Shown here: positions 7,839 through 16,646 of the stretch, piece after piece | Numbering within the stretch: position 1 is the first letter of the stretch | How the letters are laid out: each line of letters begins with the position of its first letter | NCBI GenBank assembly: GCA_035628645.1 | Contig: DASPJL010000092.1 | Location: 1 to 35,869, forward strand | From: DASPJL01 sp035628645 | GTDB taxonomy: Bacteria > Bacteroidota > Bacteroidia > Cytophagales > Cyclobacteriaceae | Direction: 5' to 3' | Length of the DNA stretch: 35,869 nucleotides | Program-made: the position numbers and the translations under genes | The notes under the pieces: model-generated | The model's database searches: none | What the model saw: only the letters and a program-made list of their open reading frames with translations | Told to the model about the DNA's origin: nothing

Positions 7839-8900
7839 ATGATATTACTTTTGCAGATCTTGCTTTATCCTTTTGCAATTTTATATGGCCTTGCTACTTC
7901 TTTTAGAAATTACCTGTACCGTGCCGGGTATAAGAAATCCGCACATTTTGACACTGTAGTAATAAGTGTAGGAAATCTGACTGTCGGAGGCACAGGAAAA
8001 ACCCCCCATGTGGAATATTTGATCAGGTTGCTAAAAGACCGTTTTAAGATTGCAACGCTTAGCAGGGGATACGGCAGGAAAACCAAAGGTTTTATTTGGG
8101 CTGATGATAGATCAACGGCTGAAACAATTGGAGATGAACCTATGCAGTTTTATTATAAGTTTAAAAATGAGGTAAAAGTGACTGTTGGTGAGAAAAGAAT
8201 TTTGGCAATTCCTACCATTTTAAAAGAATCGGAAACAGAAGTGATTTTACTTGACGATGCCTATCAACACAGAAAAGTTGAAAGGAACCTGGATATCTTA
8301 ATTTCTGATTACAATCATCCTTTTTACAACGATTTTATTCTTCCTGCCGGGAGGCTCAGGGAAAGCCGGCGAGGGGCAAAGAGGGCGGATATTGTTGTTA
8401 TAAGTAAATGTCCACCCGAATTACAAATTGGTGAAAAACAGGAAATTAAACGATCAGTGGACCGCTATACAAAATCATCCGCACCTGTGTTTTTTACCTC
8501 CATTAAATACGGCGCTCCGGTTCCGGTTTATAATAAAATGGCATTTGAAGGGAAAATTTTAGCGGTAAGTGGAATCGCCCGTTCTGAACTTTTTGAAACT
8601 TATGTCAAGGGTAACTATAATTTTTTTAATCATCTTAAGTTTAAAGATCATCATCATTACACCCAGGATGACATTAACTCAGTGATCCAGGAGTTTAACA
8701 GAATAAAAGAACCTCAAAAATCAATATTGATTACTGAAAAAGATATGGTTAAATGGCAAGCATTCTCAATCAATAAAATACTTAAAGATTATCCCGTTTT
8801 TTATCTTCCGATTGAAGTGGAATTTCTGGAAGGAAAAGGAATGTTTGATCAGATGGTTTTTGATTCAATAACAAGGCAGGTAAAGGAGATTGGAAAGTGA
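7839..8900 (+). CDS. lpxK: Tetraacyldisaccharide 4'-kinase
   Basis: A 353-residue inner-membrane-associated kinase that phosphorylates the 4' position of the lipid A disaccharide precursor. It begins with the family's hydrophobic N-terminal helix (LLYPFAILYGLATSFRNYLY), followed by the P-loop TVGGTGKTPH (G50-T55) and the DDAYQHR motif (equivalent of DDGFQHR). Length is typical. The chosen ATG gives the conserved N-terminus. The gene overlaps the following porin gene by 4 bp (GTGA), indicating cotranscription and linking lipid A synthesis to an outer-membrane protein. Confidence 0.96.
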   Translation: MILLLQILLYPFAILYGLATSFRNYLYRAGYKKSAHFDTVVISVGNLTVGGTGKTPHVEYLIRLLKDRFKIATLSRGYGRKTKGFIWADDRSTAETIGDEPMQFYYKFKNEVKVTVGEKRILAIPTILKESETEVILLDDAYQHRKVERNLDILISDYNHPFYNDFILPAGRLRESRRGAKRADIVVISKCPPELQIGEKQEIKRSVDRYTKSSAPVFFTSIKYGAPVPVYNKMAFEGKILAVSGIARSELFETYVKGNYNFFNHLKFKDHHHYTQDDINSVIQEFNRIKEPQKSILITEKDMVKWQAFSINKILKDYPVFYLPIEVEFLEGKGMFDQMVFDSITRQVKEIGK

Positions 8901-10834
8901 TTGTTTTTATTTTAAAAAGGTTATTTTTGCGCGTGATTTTTTCCAGGTACAGTCTTTTTGTGTGTTTCTTTGTATTCCTTGCTTCTGCGGGAAGGGCTCA
9001 GATTTTAAATGATTCAACCCAAAATATCTATGGGCCAAAGACAACCAGATATTTTTTGGAGAAAGATGTCTACAATTCCATTGACACACTTTATAGTCTT
9101 GATACTGTACTAAATGCATTTCATCGGTTTGAATTTCCGGCCAGGTATAATTATTTGTACCAGGATTTGGGAAATAAAGGATCGGCTATTCAACCTTTGT
9201 TTTATGACCCTCCTGCAAATATTGGTTTCAGGTCTGGTTTTGATGCTTATGACTTGTATTATAAGGATGTGCTGGATATTAAATTTTATGATACAAAATC
9301 TCCCTACAGTAAATTTCATTATGTGCAGGGCGGAAGAGGCATTTCATTTTTAGAAACAGAGCTTAGCCGTAACGTTTCGCCCAACTGGAACCTTGGAATT
9401 TCATTCAACAGATTAAGCGCCAATTCGCAAATTCAATTTAGCCCCCGACCGGAAAATCCAGAGGTAGATCATTATAGTTACTCTGCTTATACAGCCTTTA
9501 AAACTAAGGACAAAAAGTATTTTATTGATGCTTATTTCAGAAGAATGAAACATGAAGTGCATGAAACAGGTGGCGTGCAGCTTTTAGATACTTTTATCAG
9601 AGATGAAAATTCGCAGCTTAATCTTCAGATGTTCTTCCAGGATTATGCAGACCACAATAAGGAGTTGGAAAACGCAGTCAGTGGCGATTTGAGGATTAAT
9701 TATCATTTGTATCACCAGTTTAACTTCTCAAGTTTATTAGGCGTCTACCATTTATTTGACTTTGAAAGACAAAGAATAACTTATGAAGATATATCTGCTC
9801 CATACAGCACTGATTTTTACGGCGCTTATTTAATAGATAAGACAAAAACGCCAAAGGAGACTACCTTTATTAAAACCTTCAGGAATGATATAGGACTAAA
9901 AGGTGAGCTTGACGAATTTAAATACCGGTTATATTATCGCAGAAGGAATTTCTATGTCGACAAAATGTATCTCCCTGATCTGGACTGGCAAAAGGAGGAC
10001 ATTGTGGGCGGAGAATTATCGGTCAGATTTAGTGAAAGGGCCGTGCTGCATTTGAATGGAGAAGTGTTGGGAAACAGTACTTTACAAGATCAATCCAATG
10101 ATTATAAAGTTAATTTTTCTTTTGAAAACAGGTTCATTAAAGCAAACTGGACAAGAGGCTTGTATTCACCAAGTTACTTACAGAAAAATTACTTTGGTAA
10201 CCATCATTCATGGGATAATTCTGATTTTAGCCCAACGCTTTCCGACGATATTTCATTTTCAGCCTCCCTGCCTTTAGGGATACTTAAAGTTAGTCCTAAA
10301 ATAAAAGCTTCCAGGGTGGGCAATTACATGTTATTTATTCAGAAGGATAGTGTAGTTCAACCAGCACAGCTTGAAAAATCATTGCTTATCCTGTCTCCTG
10401 GATTGGACTTTCATTTAAAATTGGGACACTTCAATTTGAGGAATAGCTTTACTTATAACCTGGTTAAAGGCGACAGTTTTAATCTACCCAAAATTTCTGA
10501 AAACCTTTTGTTGTATTATGAAAGAACTGTTACAAAAAAAGCCCATAATCTTCAGGTTGGGTTTGATGTAAAATGGATGGATGGATATAAGGCAGATGCT
10601 TATATGCCTTCCATACAACAGTTTTATTACCAGAATAACTTTACCATGAATCCTTATTTTCTTGTGGATGTGTTTGCTGCAATGAAAATCAACAGAACCA
10701 GGGTTTTTATAAAAGTAAGCAACCTTACCAGAAACCATACCGGCGACAATCAGTCCGGTTATTTGGTACGCCCGTTTTATTATGGATTCGTAAGAGCAAT
10801 GGATGTGGGAGTAAGTTGGATGTTTTTTGATTGA
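8897..10834 (+). CDS. Putative outer-membrane porin (Porin_10-like)
   Basis: A 645-residue protein with a signal peptide (hydrophobic run ~18-30, then ASAGRAQ cleavage region) and a long body of alternating aromatic and polar segments typical of an outer-membrane beta-barrel, ending in an aromatic residue (SWMFFD). The early motif YNYLYQDLGNKGSAIQPL and the GFRSGFDAYDLYYK region match my recollection of the Bacteroidota 'putative porin' family. It starts with GTG inside the lpxK stop (GTGA overlap), implying translational coupling. Substrate is unknown. If the GTG is wrong, no nearby ATG preserves the signal peptide. Confidence 0.85.
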   Translation: MIVFILKRLFLRVIFSRYSLFVCFFVFLASAGRAQILNDSTQNIYGPKTTRYFLEKDVYNSIDTLYSLDTVLNAFHRFEFPARYNYLYQDLGNKGSAIQPLFYDPPANIGFRSGFDAYDLYYKDVLDIKFYDTKSPYSKFHYVQGGRGISFLETELSRNVSPNWNLGISFNRLSANSQIQFSPRPENPEVDHYSYSAYTAFKTKDKKYFIDAYFRRMKHEVHETGGVQLLDTFIRDENSQLNLQMFFQDYADHNKELENAVSGDLRINYHLYHQFNFSSLLGVYHLFDFERQRITYEDISAPYSTDFYGAYLIDKTKTPKETTFIKTFRNDIGLKGELDEFKYRLYYRRRNFYVDKMYLPDLDWQKEDIVGGELSVRFSERAVLHLNGEVLGNSTLQDQSNDYKVNFSFENRFIKANWTRGLYSPSYLQKNYFGNHHSWDNSDFSPTLSDDISFSASLPLGILKVSPKIKASRVGNYMLFIQKDSVVQPAQLEKSLLILSPGLDFHLKLGHFNLRNSFTYNLVKGDSFNLPKISENLLLYYERTVTKKAHNLQVGFDVKWMDGYKADAYMPSIQQFYYQNNFTMNPYFLVDVFAAMKINRTRVFIKVSNLTRNHTGDNQSGYLVRPFYYGFVRAMDVGVSWMFFD

Positions 10835-10889
10835 GAGAATATCCGTGATTGATGCTTTGCCTAAATTTGTCGTTCCAATTCATTAAAAT

Positions 10890-11471
10890 ATGCTAAACCT
10901 GAAACTTCCCACAGATCCCCGCTGGGTAGATGCAGCGCTGGATAATATCGAGCAAATCCTTGTGGATCATGCGTATTGCGAGCAAAAAGCAGCTTCGTCC
11001 TGTATTTCATTAATTGTGCAGTTTCCCGAAAAAGAAAAACTGGTGGAAATGTTGACTCCGGTAGTAGCAGAAGAATGGGATCATTTTGAACGTGTACTTG
11101 CCGAATTAAAAGCGCGGGGCTTCAAATTAGGTAGGCAAAGGGTGGATGAATATGTAATCCAATTGGTGAAGAATGAACGAAAAGGAGGAGCAATCGAGCG
11201 GCAATTAATGGATAAATTGTTGATAAATGCATTAATTGAAGCGAGAAGTTGCGAAAGGTTTAAGCTTCTTTCCAAAAGCATAAAAGACCAGCGACTGAGC
11301 GAATTTTATCATGAACTGATGATCTCTGAAGCCGGACATTACCGTAATTTCCTGGATCTGGCAAAAGAATATATGCCCGAAGATGTGGTGGAAGCGAGAT
11401 GGAAGGAGTTGCTAATTATAGAAGCCGAAATAATCAGAAACCTGGAAATCAGGTCAGATAGAATGCACTAG
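10890..11471 (+). CDS. miaE: tRNA-(ms2io6A)-hydroxylase
   Basis: A 193-residue diiron monooxygenase with a ferritin-like four-helix fold that hydroxylates the isopentenyl chain of ms2i6A37 in tRNA. The carboxylate/His ligands appear as E31 (AYCEQKAAS), the E-x-x-H pair EEWDHFERV (E62, H65) and a second one, SEAGHYRNF. Length matches the family. A TAAATTTG word (10862-10869) 20 bp before the ATG resembles a -7 promoter element without a good -33 box. The gene follows the porin gene by 55 bp. Confidence 0.93.
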   Translation: MLNLKLPTDPRWVDAALDNIEQILVDHAYCEQKAASSCISLIVQFPEKEKLVEMLTPVVAEEWDHFERVLAELKARGFKLGRQRVDEYVIQLVKNERKGGAIERQLMDKLLINALIEARSCERFKLLSKSIKDQRLSEFYHELMISEAGHYRNFLDLAKEYMPEDVVEARWKELLIIEAEIIRNLEIRSDRMH

Positions 11472-11499
11472 ATTTAACGACGAATAAATTTGTCTAGCA

Positions 11500-11532
11500 A
11501 ACTTTTGAAGGGTTTTAAACCCTCCAAAAGTT
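11500..11532. repeat. Long inverted repeat (hairpin family, copy 1)
   Basis: 16-bp arms (AACTTTTGAAGGGTTT / AAACCCTCCAAAAGTT) pair at 15 of 16 positions with one central base. It lies between the convergent miaE and the small gene ending at 11581. The core AAGGGTTTTAAACCC is shared with the hairpin at 18386-18418. It may act as a terminator, although no T run follows on either strand. Confidence 0.75.
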
Positions 11533-11580
11533 AAGCTTATTTTAAATACATAGGCACATCATCAAATCAACCAATTCCTT

Positions 11581-11772
11581 TTACTCCCTGTACCTGCATC
11601 CTGGGTCCTTCTCCCCAACCCAGTTTTTTTCATATTCCAACACTTTACAATCGGTCTTCTTTAGAAGCGTATTATCAAAAGTTTGGTAAAAATCATCCTC
11701 CATTTTAGCTGTCCTCACGAAACAACGAAGTCCTTTATATTTCCCTGAAACCACTTCAATGAATTTTGCCAT
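11581..11772 (-). CDS. Small hypothetical protein
   Basis: A 63-residue protein starting MAKFIEVVSGKYKGLRCFVR. An upstream in-frame ATG at 11838 would add 22 unlikely residues, so I chose 11772. The segment VVSGKYKGLRCFV looks like a KOW-type turn, and the C-terminal part (EYEKNWVGEKDPGCRYRE) is charged with a Trp and Cys. I cannot assign a function. It is convergent with miaE and divergent from the PAS kinase. Confidence 0.55.
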   Translation of the reverse strand: MAKFIEVVSGKYKGLRCFVRTAKMEDDFYQTFDNTLLKKTDCKVLEYEKNWVGEKDPGCRYRE

Positions 11773-11954
11773 AAATGTATTTTTCTGACTCCTTAACTTA
11801 TTACGATTTATATCCGGTAATATGTTAAAAATGAGCACAAAAAATTAATGATTTAGGACTAAAAGAATATGTTTAGGCCTACTACAGCCATTTTCTACGG
11901 ATAAAAACTTAAAAAATAGTAATATTACCTATTGTATCAATAGAGAAAATTATT

Positions 11955-14582
11955 ATGGTGTTAAATGTTTCAGAAAATTCTTCTCGTCAGGCCCTTAAAA
12001 ATTATGCAAAATTTGTGCTTGATAGTCATTTGGACAATGCCACCTCAGAAAATATCATTTCAGCCCGCAAATTGAATCTCCCATTATTGAAGGTATTAGC
12101 TCATTTATCTGAGGAGCAATTGTTTGAGGTATCTAAGGAGGGTTTAAAGAATTTTATAGAATCCATTAGTTTAGGGACAGCAATTGAAACAACCCATAGC
12201 TCCATCCAAAATTGGAAATTAAATCAATTACCTAATGTAGGGAAAACCGAAATATCAGGCACTGATTTGATTTTTATATACAGCATCAGGAAAAGATCTC
12301 TTATTAAACTGCTCCCTTTTTACACAAAGGATGGGAATTTAATTTTAGATCTTGTTAATGAACTGGAAGAACTATTTGCAGAAATGGAAGTGTTGGCAGT
12401 AGAGGCATTTGTAGATATTAAACAAGAGGAAATCCAACAGCAAAAAGATTTTTCGGATTCCATTACCGAAAATAGCATCGATAGTATTCTGGCTTTCGAC
12501 ACCGAATTAAGGTGTACGGCATGGAATAAGAAAATGGAGGAAACCAATAAATTGAAGAAGGAACAAGTAATTGGCAAAAGGCTTCTTGATTTGTTCCCGA
12601 ATTATCGGGAGACTGAAGATGCAAAGGCAATGCAAAGAGTGCTGAGGGGAGAAAAAGTTTTTTTTGCTGAAAGGCCCTATATGGGCAGGAAAGGCTTTTA
12701 TGAAGTGACTATGATTCCACTGTATGGCATAAATAAGGAGGTGATCGGGGGAATAACATTTATACATGACATCACCGAATCAAAGGAGATTGAAGATAAA
12801 TTAAAGATCTACCAGAGAGAACTGGTAGAAACAAATGAGGAGCTGACTGCCACTAACGAAGAATTGAGGGAAAGTCAGGAGGAACTGATGGCTGCTAATG
12901 AAGAGTTAAGAGAAGGCCAGGAAGAGTTACTCGTGTTAAATGAAGAATTAACAGAAAGTATAAAAACCACAAATAAAGTTCAAAAAACGCTTTTAGCTAC
13001 ACAAAAAAGTCTGATGGAGGCCCAGGCCATTGCTCATCTTGGAAGCTGGGAGTGGGACGTTGTAAAAAATGAAGTAACCTGGACCAATGAAATGTTTAAA
13101 ATATTTGGATACGAGCCGGGAGAGATAGCAATAGATTTTGAAACTTATCTAAACCATATCCACAAATCTGATAAGGAAATGGTAAAAAGAACTGTTTTCA
13201 ATACTTACCAAACTCAGCAGCCATATACTTTTGAAAACAGAATTGTCCAGAAAAACGGGAATATAAGATGGTTGAGCGCTAAAGGGCGCATAACGGAAGT
13301 AGCCAATGGCAAAGTACTGAGAATGGGCGGAATAGCCTATGATATTACCGATCAGAAAAACGCCGAAGAAGCGCTTGGCAAGTCAAGAGACTATTACCTG
13401 ACTATTTTAAACGACTTCCCGACTTTAATATGGAAATGCGGAACCGATACCAAATTCGATTATTTTAATAAAACCTGGCTCGAGTATACAGGTAGAACGC
13501 TGGAGCAGGAGGTTGGCGATGGATATACCAAAAGCATCCATCCCGATGACCTGGAAGCATCTTCAAAGATATTTATGGAAAGCTTTTCCGCTCATAAATC
13601 GTTTGTGCTGATTTATCGGCTTAGAAGATTTGACGGAAAATACCGATGGTTCAGGGTTTTTGGTAAACCTATATATGATTTGAATGGTACATTTTCCGGA
13701 TTTATAGGCACTTGTTACGATACCCAGGATAAGAAAGAAAAAGAGATTGAACTGAACCGGGCTTATCTGGATCTAAAAGAAGCCAATGAGGAATTGGTAA
13801 GGACAGAAGAATTGCTAAAGGAAATGAACAATGAACTCGAAGATAGGGTCAGAAGAAGAACAAGTGAACTTGAAGAAAAAAATACCGCTTTGGTGAAAAT
13901 TAATGATGACCTGGATAATTTCGTTTACACAGCTTCACACGATTTGAAAGCGCCTATTGCAAATCTGGAACTGCTGATTGCAAATCTTCGGAAAAAGTTA
14001 GAAGATAAATTAGATGATTCCTTGATCAAAATTTTTAATATGATCGGAACCTCTATTACAAAGTTTAATAAAACCATAAAGGACCTGACAGAAATCACAC
14101 AGGTTCAAAAGGATATTTCAGAAGATTTTGAGCCTGTAAATTTGAAAGAGGTGCTGGAGGATGTAAAAGGAGATGTTGCCAAGATGATCATAGAATCGGG
14201 GGTAGTAATTACAGAGGACTTTGAGGTGCCAGCCATTATCTATGCAAAAAAGAACCTGAGAAGTATTTTTTATAACTTCCTTTCCAATGCTATTAAATAC
14301 AGGTCCTCAGAAAGAAAAGCCACTGTTCATTTTTCCACAAAAGATGAAGGCGAGTATACATTGCTTACCGTAAAGGACAATGGGTTGGGAATTCCACCGG
14401 AGCACAGGGAAAAAATGTTTACTATGTTTAAAAGATTTCATTCTCATGTAGAAGGTACAGGGATCGGGTTGTATATTGTAAAGCGGATAATAGAGAACAA
14501 CGGAGGAAGAATTAAAGTGGAAAGTAAAGTAAATGAGGGTACCTCCTTTATTGTTTTATTTAAAAACAGGTCCGTTTATTAA
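11955..14582 (+). CDS. Soluble multi-PAS sensor histidine kinase
   Basis: An 875-residue kinase with no transmembrane segment, so a cytoplasmic sensor. Order: an all-helical N-terminal region (~1-160) resembling stressosome RsbR-type sensors (inference); PAS 1 (~168-285); a Glu/Asn-rich coiled coil (~285-345) of repeated NEEL / QEEL units; PAS 2 (~353-474) and PAS 3 (~476-600), both followed by PAC-like segments (NGNIRWLSAKG, DGKYRWFRVFG); a second coiled coil; HisKA with phosphoacceptor H662 (ASHDLKAPI); and a HATPase domain with N box (FLSNAIKY), G1 (DNGLGIP) and G2 (GTGIGLYIV). The stop overlaps the response-regulator start by one base, so this is a cognate pair. The signal is unknown. Confidence 0.94.
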   Translation: MVLNVSENSSRQALKNYAKFVLDSHLDNATSENIISARKLNLPLLKVLAHLSEEQLFEVSKEGLKNFIESISLGTAIETTHSSIQNWKLNQLPNVGKTEISGTDLIFIYSIRKRSLIKLLPFYTKDGNLILDLVNELEELFAEMEVLAVEAFVDIKQEEIQQQKDFSDSITENSIDSILAFDTELRCTAWNKKMEETNKLKKEQVIGKRLLDLFPNYRETEDAKAMQRVLRGEKVFFAERPYMGRKGFYEVTMIPLYGINKEVIGGITFIHDITESKEIEDKLKIYQRELVETNEELTATNEELRESQEELMAANEELREGQEELLVLNEELTESIKTTNKVQKTLLATQKSLMEAQAIAHLGSWEWDVVKNEVTWTNEMFKIFGYEPGEIAIDFETYLNHIHKSDKEMVKRTVFNTYQTQQPYTFENRIVQKNGNIRWLSAKGRITEVANGKVLRMGGIAYDITDQKNAEEALGKSRDYYLTILNDFPTLIWKCGTDTKFDYFNKTWLEYTGRTLEQEVGDGYTKSIHPDDLEASSKIFMESFSAHKSFVLIYRLRRFDGKYRWFRVFGKPIYDLNGTFSGFIGTCYDTQDKKEKEIELNRAYLDLKEANEELVRTEELLKEMNNELEDRVRRRTSELEEKNTALVKINDDLDNFVYTASHDLKAPIANLELLIANLRKKLEDKLDDSLIKIFNMIGTSITKFNKTIKDLTEITQVQKDISEDFEPVNLKEVLEDVKGDVAKMIIESGVVITEDFEVPAIIYAKKNLRSIFYNFLSNAIKYRSSERKATVHFSTKDEGEYTLLTVKDNGLGIPPEHREKMFTMFKRFHSHVEGTGIGLYIVKRIIENNGGRIKVESKVNEGTSFIVLFKNRSVY

Positions 14583-14995
14583 TGAGCAAAAAGTTAAGAA
14601 ATATTATTCTCGTTGATGACGATGATATCACAAATTATTTGCACAAAGAGTTATTTGAAGATCTGAATATAGCTGAAAAGATTATTGTTTTTTCGGACGG
14701 AGCGACGGCTTTTAATTTAATAAAGGAAGAGCTTGATAATCAGGAATATAATATCTCAAAGCAACCGCCTGATATTATATTTCTCGACCTAAATATGCCT
14801 GCTATGGATGGCTTTGAATTTTTAGAAAAACTTTCAGCTACTCCAGGCAAGGAAAATCTGATAATAGTTGTACTTACTACCTCGTCCAACCGGAAAGATA
14901 TTGAGCGGGCGAGAAAGTTTAATGTCGCGGAATATATTAATAAACCTATTTCTGAGAAAAAAATTGAGGACCTGCTGAAAAAGGTGCTTGGTTAA
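14582..14995 (+). CDS. Single-domain response regulator (CheY/Rcp1-like)
   Basis: A 137-residue receiver domain without an output domain. Acidic cluster VDDDD (11-15), phosphoacceptor D69 (FLDLNMPAMDGFEF), T100 (VLTTSS) and K121 (INKPIS) are all present. It starts at the ATG of TAATG, sharing one base with the kinase stop, so it is translationally coupled and almost certainly the kinase's partner. It lacks a DNA-binding domain, so it probably acts by protein contact or in a phosphorelay. It resembles Rcp1-type regulators of phytochrome-like kinases. Confidence 0.94.
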   Translation: MSKKLRNIILVDDDDITNYLHKELFEDLNIAEKIIVFSDGATAFNLIKEELDNQEYNISKQPPDIIFLDLNMPAMDGFEFLEKLSATPGKENLIIVVLTTSSNRKDIERARKFNVAEYINKPISEKKIEDLLKKVLG

Positions 14996-15034
14996 CGAGG
15001 TTTTAAAGGTTGAGCACTATTAGCAATTGCATTA

Positions 15035-15344
15035 ATGACACAAACAGAAATCAATCAGATTGCCTTTAAAATTGTTGGCGCTGCTATAGAAGTTCATAAA
15101 CATTTAGGTCCAGGATTACTTGAATCAGGTTACCGTGCATGGATGATGGAAGAATTAATAGCACGGGGTATGACGTGAAATCTCAACTGCATGTGCCTCT
15201 GCGATATAAAGGCAAAGCATTAGCCGGTCAGTTGATCTCGATTTGTTGGAGGAAGTGGTTATTGTAGAATTGAAAGGGATTGATCAGTTTTTTTATAAAA
15301 TATTGCTTTTTATAAAATTTACTTGCCAAAATCTTAAAGAATGA
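15035..15344 (+). pseudogene. Decayed GxxExxY (PD-(D/E)XK-like) gene
   Basis: Translation starts at 15035 (MTQTEINQIAFKIVGAAIEV) and contains the namesake GLLESGY, then hits TGA at 15176-15178. Homology continues in a second frame from ~15169 (YDVKSQLHVPLRYKG) and in a third from 15240 (DLLEEVVIVELKGIDQF) to a TGA at 15342-15344. Each shift equals loss of one base. The last part lacks the usual C-terminal ~30 residues. The D...ExK residues of the family are still readable across the frames, so decay looks recent. It fills most of the 377-bp gap between the response regulator and the transhydrogenase operon. Confidence 0.8.
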
Positions 15345-15372
15345 TAATATTCAACGGCTTAAATTTATTTAG

Positions 15373-16497
15373 ATGCTAATAGGCGTAGTTAAAGAAGTTC
15401 GTTCAGGGGAGAATAGAGTGGCTCTTACCCCTGATGTTGTTAAACAATTAAAAAAAGCAGGATTTGATGTTGTAATGGAGTCAGGCGCCGGAATGGCTTC
15501 TGGGTTTTCTGACATTTCCTATCAAGAGTCAGGCGCTACCATTGATAATAAAAATGGAATTTTGACCTCCACGGATGTTTTGTTAAAAGTAAACACTCCA
15601 ATTCATGAAGAGGTGAACGGTTTAAAAGAAGGTGCTGTAATCATTTCTTTTCTTTATGCATATACCCAACCTTCTCTCATTGATGCGCTTGTTGCCAGAA
15701 AGATCAGCGCCTTTGCCATGGATGCGGTACCCAGAATTTCAAGGGCCCAGAAAATGGACGCCCTAAGCTCTCAAAGTAACCTTGCTGGATACAAAGCTGT
15801 CCTCTTGGGTGCAAATGCTTTGAAAAAAATCTTTCCACTCATGATGACTGCAGCCGGAACCATCACCCCTGCAAAAGTGCTGATTTTCGGGGCAGGAGTG
15901 GCTGGACTTCAGGCCATAGCAACCGCTAAAAGACTGGGCGCCGTAGTGGAGGTTACCGATGTAAGACCAGAAACAAAAGAACAGGTGGAATCATTGGGGG
16001 GTAGGTTTATTGAGGTAAAAACTGACGAACAGGTGAAAACTGCCGGAGGATATGCCCGAGAAGTATCCACAGAATATTTACAAAAACAGCAGGAATTGGT
16101 GAAGAAACATGTGGCAGATGCTGACATTGTCATTACTACTGCATTGGTTATGGGGAAAAAAGCGCCTATTCTGGTGACCGAGGAAATGATCAAAAGTATG
16201 AAGCCTGGATCGGTGGTAGTAGATATGGCCGTCGAATCAGGAGGTAATTGTGCTTTAAGTAAACAAAACGAAACTGTAATAGCACACGAAGTGACCATAA
16301 TAGGCGAAGGAAATTTGCCCTCGCTTTTATCTGTAAACGCCAGTGAGTTATATGCCCGCAATATCTCAACCCTACTTTTTCATCTGGCTACCAAAGATGG
16401 ACTTAAATGGGAGATGGAGGAAGAAATAACCAAAGGAAGCCTGATTACCCACAAAGGAGAATTGGTGCATAGTTTAACCATAGAACTTATTAAATGA
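15373..16497 (+). CDS. pntA: NAD(P) transhydrogenase subunit alpha, NAD-binding domain I
   Basis: A 374-residue soluble domain I of proton-translocating transhydrogenase, which transfers hydride between NAD(H) and NADP(H). Landmarks are the N-terminal VKEVRSGENRVALTPD, RISRAQKMDALSSQSNLAGY, and the NAD-binding fold VLIFGAGVAGLQAI followed by acidic D (VEVTD). The protein stops after domain I; the membrane part is encoded separately downstream, the three-gene arrangement seen in many bacteria. The TGA stop lies at the edge of the heptad tract that fills the following spacer. Confidence 0.96.
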   Translation: MLIGVVKEVRSGENRVALTPDVVKQLKKAGFDVVMESGAGMASGFSDISYQESGATIDNKNGILTSTDVLLKVNTPIHEEVNGLKEGAVIISFLYAYTQPSLIDALVARKISAFAMDAVPRISRAQKMDALSSQSNLAGYKAVLLGANALKKIFPLMMTAAGTITPAKVLIFGAGVAGLQAIATAKRLGAVVEVTDVRPETKEQVESLGGRFIEVKTDEQVKTAGGYAREVSTEYLQKQQELVKKHVADADIVITTALVMGKKAPILVTEEMIKSMKPGSVVVDMAVESGGNCALSKQNETVIAHEVTIIGEGNLPSLLSVNASELYARNISTLLFHLATKDGLKWEMEEEITKGSLITHKGELVHSLTIELIK

Positions 16498-16530
16498 CGA
16501 GTACAAATGGCAAATGACGAATAAGTGAAG
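16496..16530 (+). repeat. Heptad tract, GA orientation, starting at the pntA stop
   Basis: Five units of period 7 (for example GACGAGT, GCAAATG) starting within the pntA stop codon. It is of the same word type, in opposite orientation, as the tract at 20814-20848. Confidence 0.65.
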
Positions 16531-16570
16531 CTATGAACAATAATCAAGAAGGGAGAATCAAAGCAAAACT

Positions 16571-16631
16571 TCTTAAGTTTTATATCTTAATCTTATAATG
16601 TCTTATGTCTCAAATCTTATAATCTTAAATC
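16571..16631 (-). repeat. Degenerate period-7/8 tract, TC orientation
   Basis: Repeated ATCTTA / GTCTTAT words with spacing of 7-8 (occasionally longer). On the minus strand they read GATTTAA, GATTATAA, GATTTGA, GACATAA. GACATAAGACA is shared exactly with 31147-31157. With 16496-16530 it fills the 149-bp pntA-to-next-gene spacer. Confidence 0.6.
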
Positions 16632-16646
16632 AGAAAAATAAAAAAT

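Noticed and set aside
7846..7853. TACTTTTG as a -7 promoter box for lpxK
   Set aside because: It lies inside the predicted coding start, and moving the start downstream would remove the conserved N-terminal helix.
15909..16361. A 150-residue minus-strand frame inside pntA
   Set aside because: Antisense to the NAD-binding domain; Ser/Thr-rich composition is typical of a shadow frame and pntA is clearly real.
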